A stretch of 64,000 nucleotides of DNA, taken from assembly GCA_028274465.1 (NCBI GenBank), contig CM051455.1, positions 97,968,365-98,032,364 on the forward strand. Reading direction: 5' to 3'. Positions 61,163-64,000 of the stretch are shown here, one piece after another. How positions within the stretch are numbered: the first letter of the stretch is position 1; each line of letters starts with the position of its first letter. Made by a program: the position numbers and the translations under genes. The notes under the pieces were generated by a model that worked only from the letters and a program-made list of their open reading frames with translations, ran no database searches and had not been told where the DNA came from. Source of the DNA: Plantago ovata. Its lineage: Eukaryota > Streptophyta > Magnoliopsida > Lamiales > Plantaginaceae.

Positions 61163-61957
61163 ATGCCACAAAGGGAGAGGAGCACTCCCGTTTGGCTACT
61201 ATGAAGTATTGGAGGGGGATCGATTACAACCATGTCAAGGAGAGTGATCTCATTAGAGGTGCGTTCGAGCCACGGGCTCTTGCAACAACGTCGCGGTTTA
61301 TCCAAAAGGATGAGCGAAAATCCACCTGGAGTAAGGACTCCTATGCCTATTCATGCACCACCGAAGGGATAGAAACAATTATTACGTCAGCAATCTATCA
61401 CAAGGACTGCAAGGTTCGAGTGAATAGGAAGGCACCGGGACGACCTCACCACAACGGATTCAGTCTTGAGTCAACAGTGGTGAGAAAGTTCTGAATCGCT
61501 AGCTTGGTTCCAAAACATAATGACATGGGCAACCAGCCCCTCTCAGGGGTGCCCCTTGACTGCCTCTAAAGGGAGCGCCATATAGACATCGGGGGCATCA
61601 ACCGTGGAGAATGTGGTCGACATTGGAAAAAATGGAAGAAAACCTCTGAATATCCGAGCAGCTTACTGTAACCTCATCGAGGTGTAAAACATTGGAGAGG
61701 GAGGCTCTGATACCACTGCTCTTTCCCCTTCAACAGTTCACAACCTATTGGAAGGCTACAAGATGGACGATTCCATAACTATGGCGGCTAATCTTGAGGA
61801 TTCTCTTCGACAAAGCAACTCTACTGGTGACGATGGTGATGACAGTAGTGACAATGAAGGCCATAGGAACAATAAGGATACCATGAGTACTGATGGAGGA
61901 ATTGGCCCTATCCATGGAACTACCGCCACCACCACGAGCTCCGATGATTACCTATAA
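61163..61957 (+). pseudogene. diverged ORF2 of A4
   Basis: Same place and type as in A3. The region with DSYAYSCTTEGIETIITSAI aligns with SYVYSRATRGIGSAITGVI of A1 ORF2, and the acidic NLEDSLRQSNST segment is shared with A3. Broken several times. No function can be assigned. Confidence 0.6.
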
Positions 61958-62916
61958 GGCCCCTAGAGCAGTCTCAATACCTTACATCCAGCATACTCAG
62001 CCGACCGAGGCCAAACCACGCGGTAACATCTAGTATCACATCTTATTTCCTCATTTTCTTACTGCTAGGGACTAGCTTTAAATTCATGAGGGGGGATGGG
62101 ATTTAAGTGAACTAGTGTTGTTAGTTTGGAGCTTGACATTGATGGTTAAGAGCTTGCCATTGATGGTTTAGAGCTTGGGATTGGTAGGATGAGTATAGTA
62201 CCTTGCATGTTTATCCGTCTGCATTTGCATTTGAACGTTTACTGCTTTCTTAGTTTTTAGTTGCATACACTACATTCATCCTAGGACCGTCTTGCATGTT
62301 TTATGTGGAGTTTATTGCCAAATTTTTGAACTTTTTTATTTGGTAGATCAACTAATTATGACATTAATCATATGCTTCATCTCTATGAATTTGTTTGAGA
62401 TTTTTCTCGCTTGGCTTGTCACATTTATGTATTTCACTTAGTTAAGCTTGGTAGTCTCGACATCACTTAGTGGTGTTTTCTCTACTGCGGTTCACGAAGG
62501 CCTTTATAATAGGATGATGCATGTTAGGGTCTTATGGTTGTTTTCCCGAGTAATTATGTACCTAAGAGGCAACAAGTCTTCACCTTGCTTTGAGATTGCT
62601 AAATGTCTAGGAAGGAGGTAGTGTGAGGTTGTGTGATCCTTTGTTTGCGACCTATTCATTCGAATAGGTTTTGGGGAGGGGGTTACGCTATCATTAGACT
62701 TATTTTTCGTTTTCAATTTTGTGTTGTGAGTTTATTTTCTTTATCGTAAATTTTGTACTCAAACCTATTCTTTCAATAGGTTTGGGGAGGTCGTTTGTGT
62801 GTCATTTTTACTTCTTTTTCGTTGCTGATACTGCTGGCTAAAAAAAAATTGAAAAAAAAGAGAAAGAAAACTTCGAGAAAAAAGAAAAAAAACTGGAAAA
62901 GAAAAAAGAAAAAAAA
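61958..62916 (+). other. 3' noncoding region of A4
   Basis: Contains a 21-base unit repeated about 2.8 times at 62129-62188 (single in A3), AACCTATTC hairpins followed by TTTTGGGGAGG-like purine runs (near 62647-62680 and 62762-62788), and an A/G tract from about 62838 that runs into the gap. Confidence 0.7.
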
Positions 62917-63016
62917 NNNNNNNNNNNNNNNNNNNNNNNNNNNNNNNNNNNNNNNNNNNNNNNNNNNNNNNNNNNNNNNNNNNNNNNNNNNNNNNNNNNN
63001 NNNNNNNNNNNNNNNN
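62917..63016. other. assembly gap (100 N)
   Basis: Placeholder gap that begins inside the A/G tract of A4. Beyond it the family continues in the opposite orientation. Confidence 0.98.
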
Positions 63017-63427
63017 GCAACTAATATAGCCTCGAATAAGTCTGGGGGGGGGTTCGCCCCACGTCTGGGGCGGTTCGCCCGAGAATTTTCGCGGAATTCC
63101 GCGTTTTCGACGGCGTTTTGGATTTCTTCCCTTTCGGACTCGGTTTCTGACTTCTAGTGGCCTTCTAACCTCCAGATTCGACCCCTAGACTCCAAATCCT
63201 ATCCGGACCTTCAGATACTCCAAATAGGCTTCTGGAACACCAATTCTTTGTCAACTTCAATATAATTGCCCGAACATCTAAATTTCAACCAAACCTGTAA
63301 AATAAAATCTAAAGGGAAACGTGACACTATTCTAATAAAATGCACTAAAATATAGCTAAATTGACATAGAGGATAGCTAAAATAGGTGAAAAAGACTCGA
63401 ATGAAAGTGTAAAATACACATTCATCA
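63017..63427 (-). repeat. 3' LTR of A5 (partial)
   Basis: Ends in TTCATCA at 63427. The palindrome cluster is at 63040-63082, and the TATA region is poorly preserved next to the gap. Confidence 0.85.
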
Positions 63428-64000
63428 AACTCCCCAAACCGAACCTTTGCTTGTCCTCAAGCAACTAAGCTAGACTCTAATACAAAAAACAATGCAAGAC
63501 ACAAAATGGAGTCTCATGCCAAATAAAATGAACTAATCTACTGAATTTACCAAAAAACATATGAACAAAAACCATATAAATCAAAGTATGAATATAGGTT
63601 GAAGAATACCTCGATTGACTTATACACATCCACATAAGCACTTATGTCAAGACAAGATAGTCTTTCGTAACATTATCTACCTGGACCTAGTCAGTGACGA
63701 CGTAATGAAGCATGCTAATATACGAATGGTTGTCCCGTGCCTATGAAACTGAGAACTTACTGCTGTTCCACCATGTTAAGACTTTTCCTCAAAAGAGGTC
63801 GAACCAGTACTGGCTCTCATCAAACGAAGGAGGGTTCCCTATAAAAGATAACACTCCCCTATTCTACCCATCTCTCAAGTAAAGTCTTAAGCTATTCACC
63901 ACTTCCTGAATGGCAGGATGAGGGTGGTCTAGAACAGATGACACTCAAGACAAAAAAGACAAAATAGAAAACTACAACACGATTACGAACATTACAAAAA
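63017..64000 (-). mobile_element. Athila-like element A5 (3' LTR end and 3' region)
   Basis: Minus-strand member: part of a 3' LTR (63017-63427), PPT at 63428-63438, then the family's 3' noncoding region to the window end. Closest to A3. The first ~280 bases after the gap look noisier than the rest, as at the first gap. No coding region is included. Confidence 0.85.

Larger units (their letters stand above)
56546..62916 (+). mobile_element. Athila-like non-autonomous element A4 (3' end lost in gap)
   Basis: Plus-strand member of the family inserted in the CACTA fragment: 5' LTR, tRNA-Asp primer site, gag-protease, hairpin, promoter-like block, leader intron, diverged ORF2, 3' noncoding part. 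It ends at the second gap inside its A/G tract. The left flank is TCCCT; no right flank is available. Its LTR resembles that of A2, while its ORF2 resembles that of A3. A few breaks. Confidence 0.88.

Noticed and set aside
1-64000. Host protein-coding, tRNA or rRNA genes
   Set aside because: Every longer open frame is explained by an element or its antisense shadow; no tRNA cloverleaf or rRNA sequence was recognised by eye.

Overview
The window is intergenic heterochromatin-type DNA from a flowering plant, most likely a eudicot. Nearly all of it can be assigned to nested transposable elements, and I find no host gene, tRNA or rRNA. The plant call rests on Athila- and Tat-type Ty3 elements primed by tRNA-Asp, a SIRE/Maximus-type Ty1/copia element with an extra ORF after pol, and a CACTA transposon with a plant transposase-24-like protein. 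The species cannot be named from the sequence.

Layout. 1-16272: a SIRE-like copia element (+) whose pol, spacer and extra ORF appear twice (1-7467 and 7568-15449) on either side of a 100-N gap, probably one locus assembled twice. It ends in a 3' LTR and sits in a fragment (A0, 16273-17849) of an Athila-like element. 17850-23603: two head-to-head, 5'-truncated copies of a second copia family (C2) with ~2.1-kb LTRs, with a piece of SIRE-like LTR between them. 23604-55426: an old Tat element (+) split into three pieces (gag; protease-RT-RNase H; extra RNase H) by two Athila-like elements in minus orientation. These are A1 (25438-35791, TSD CTAAG, with a nested C2 solo LTR, TSD GTGAT) and A2 (38059-55143, TSD AGGAG). 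A3 (41200-49508, TSD CTTGG) lies inside A2. 55427-56545: a decayed CACTA fragment inside the Tat element. 56546-62916: Athila-like A4 (+), then a second 100-N gap, then A5 (minus), which runs off the window.

The Athila-like family (A0-A5) is the main content. Its more complete copies carry LTRs of about 1.2 kb, a tRNA-Asp primer site, gag plus protease, a second ORF of the Athila ORF2/putative plant transposon protein type, and a polypurine tract. None carries reverse transcriptase, RNase H or integrase. The family therefore looks non-autonomous, yet its LTR pairs differ by only about 2% by eye. Every copy that shows the region has a promoter-like block ahead of ORF2 and a 532-551-bp GT-AG intron in the ORF2 leader.

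The strongest unexplained signals are three unrelated arrays of consecutive palindromes, one per element family, each lying upstream of a promoter-like site. They are eight hairpins with a shared loop and covarying stems after the SIRE-like pol (2154-2518), six AT-rich hairpins with TRG-type tips in the C2 LTR (22641-22846), and GC-rich GGCGA-N-TCGCC palindromes in both the LTR promoter and the internal promoter of the Athila-like family.
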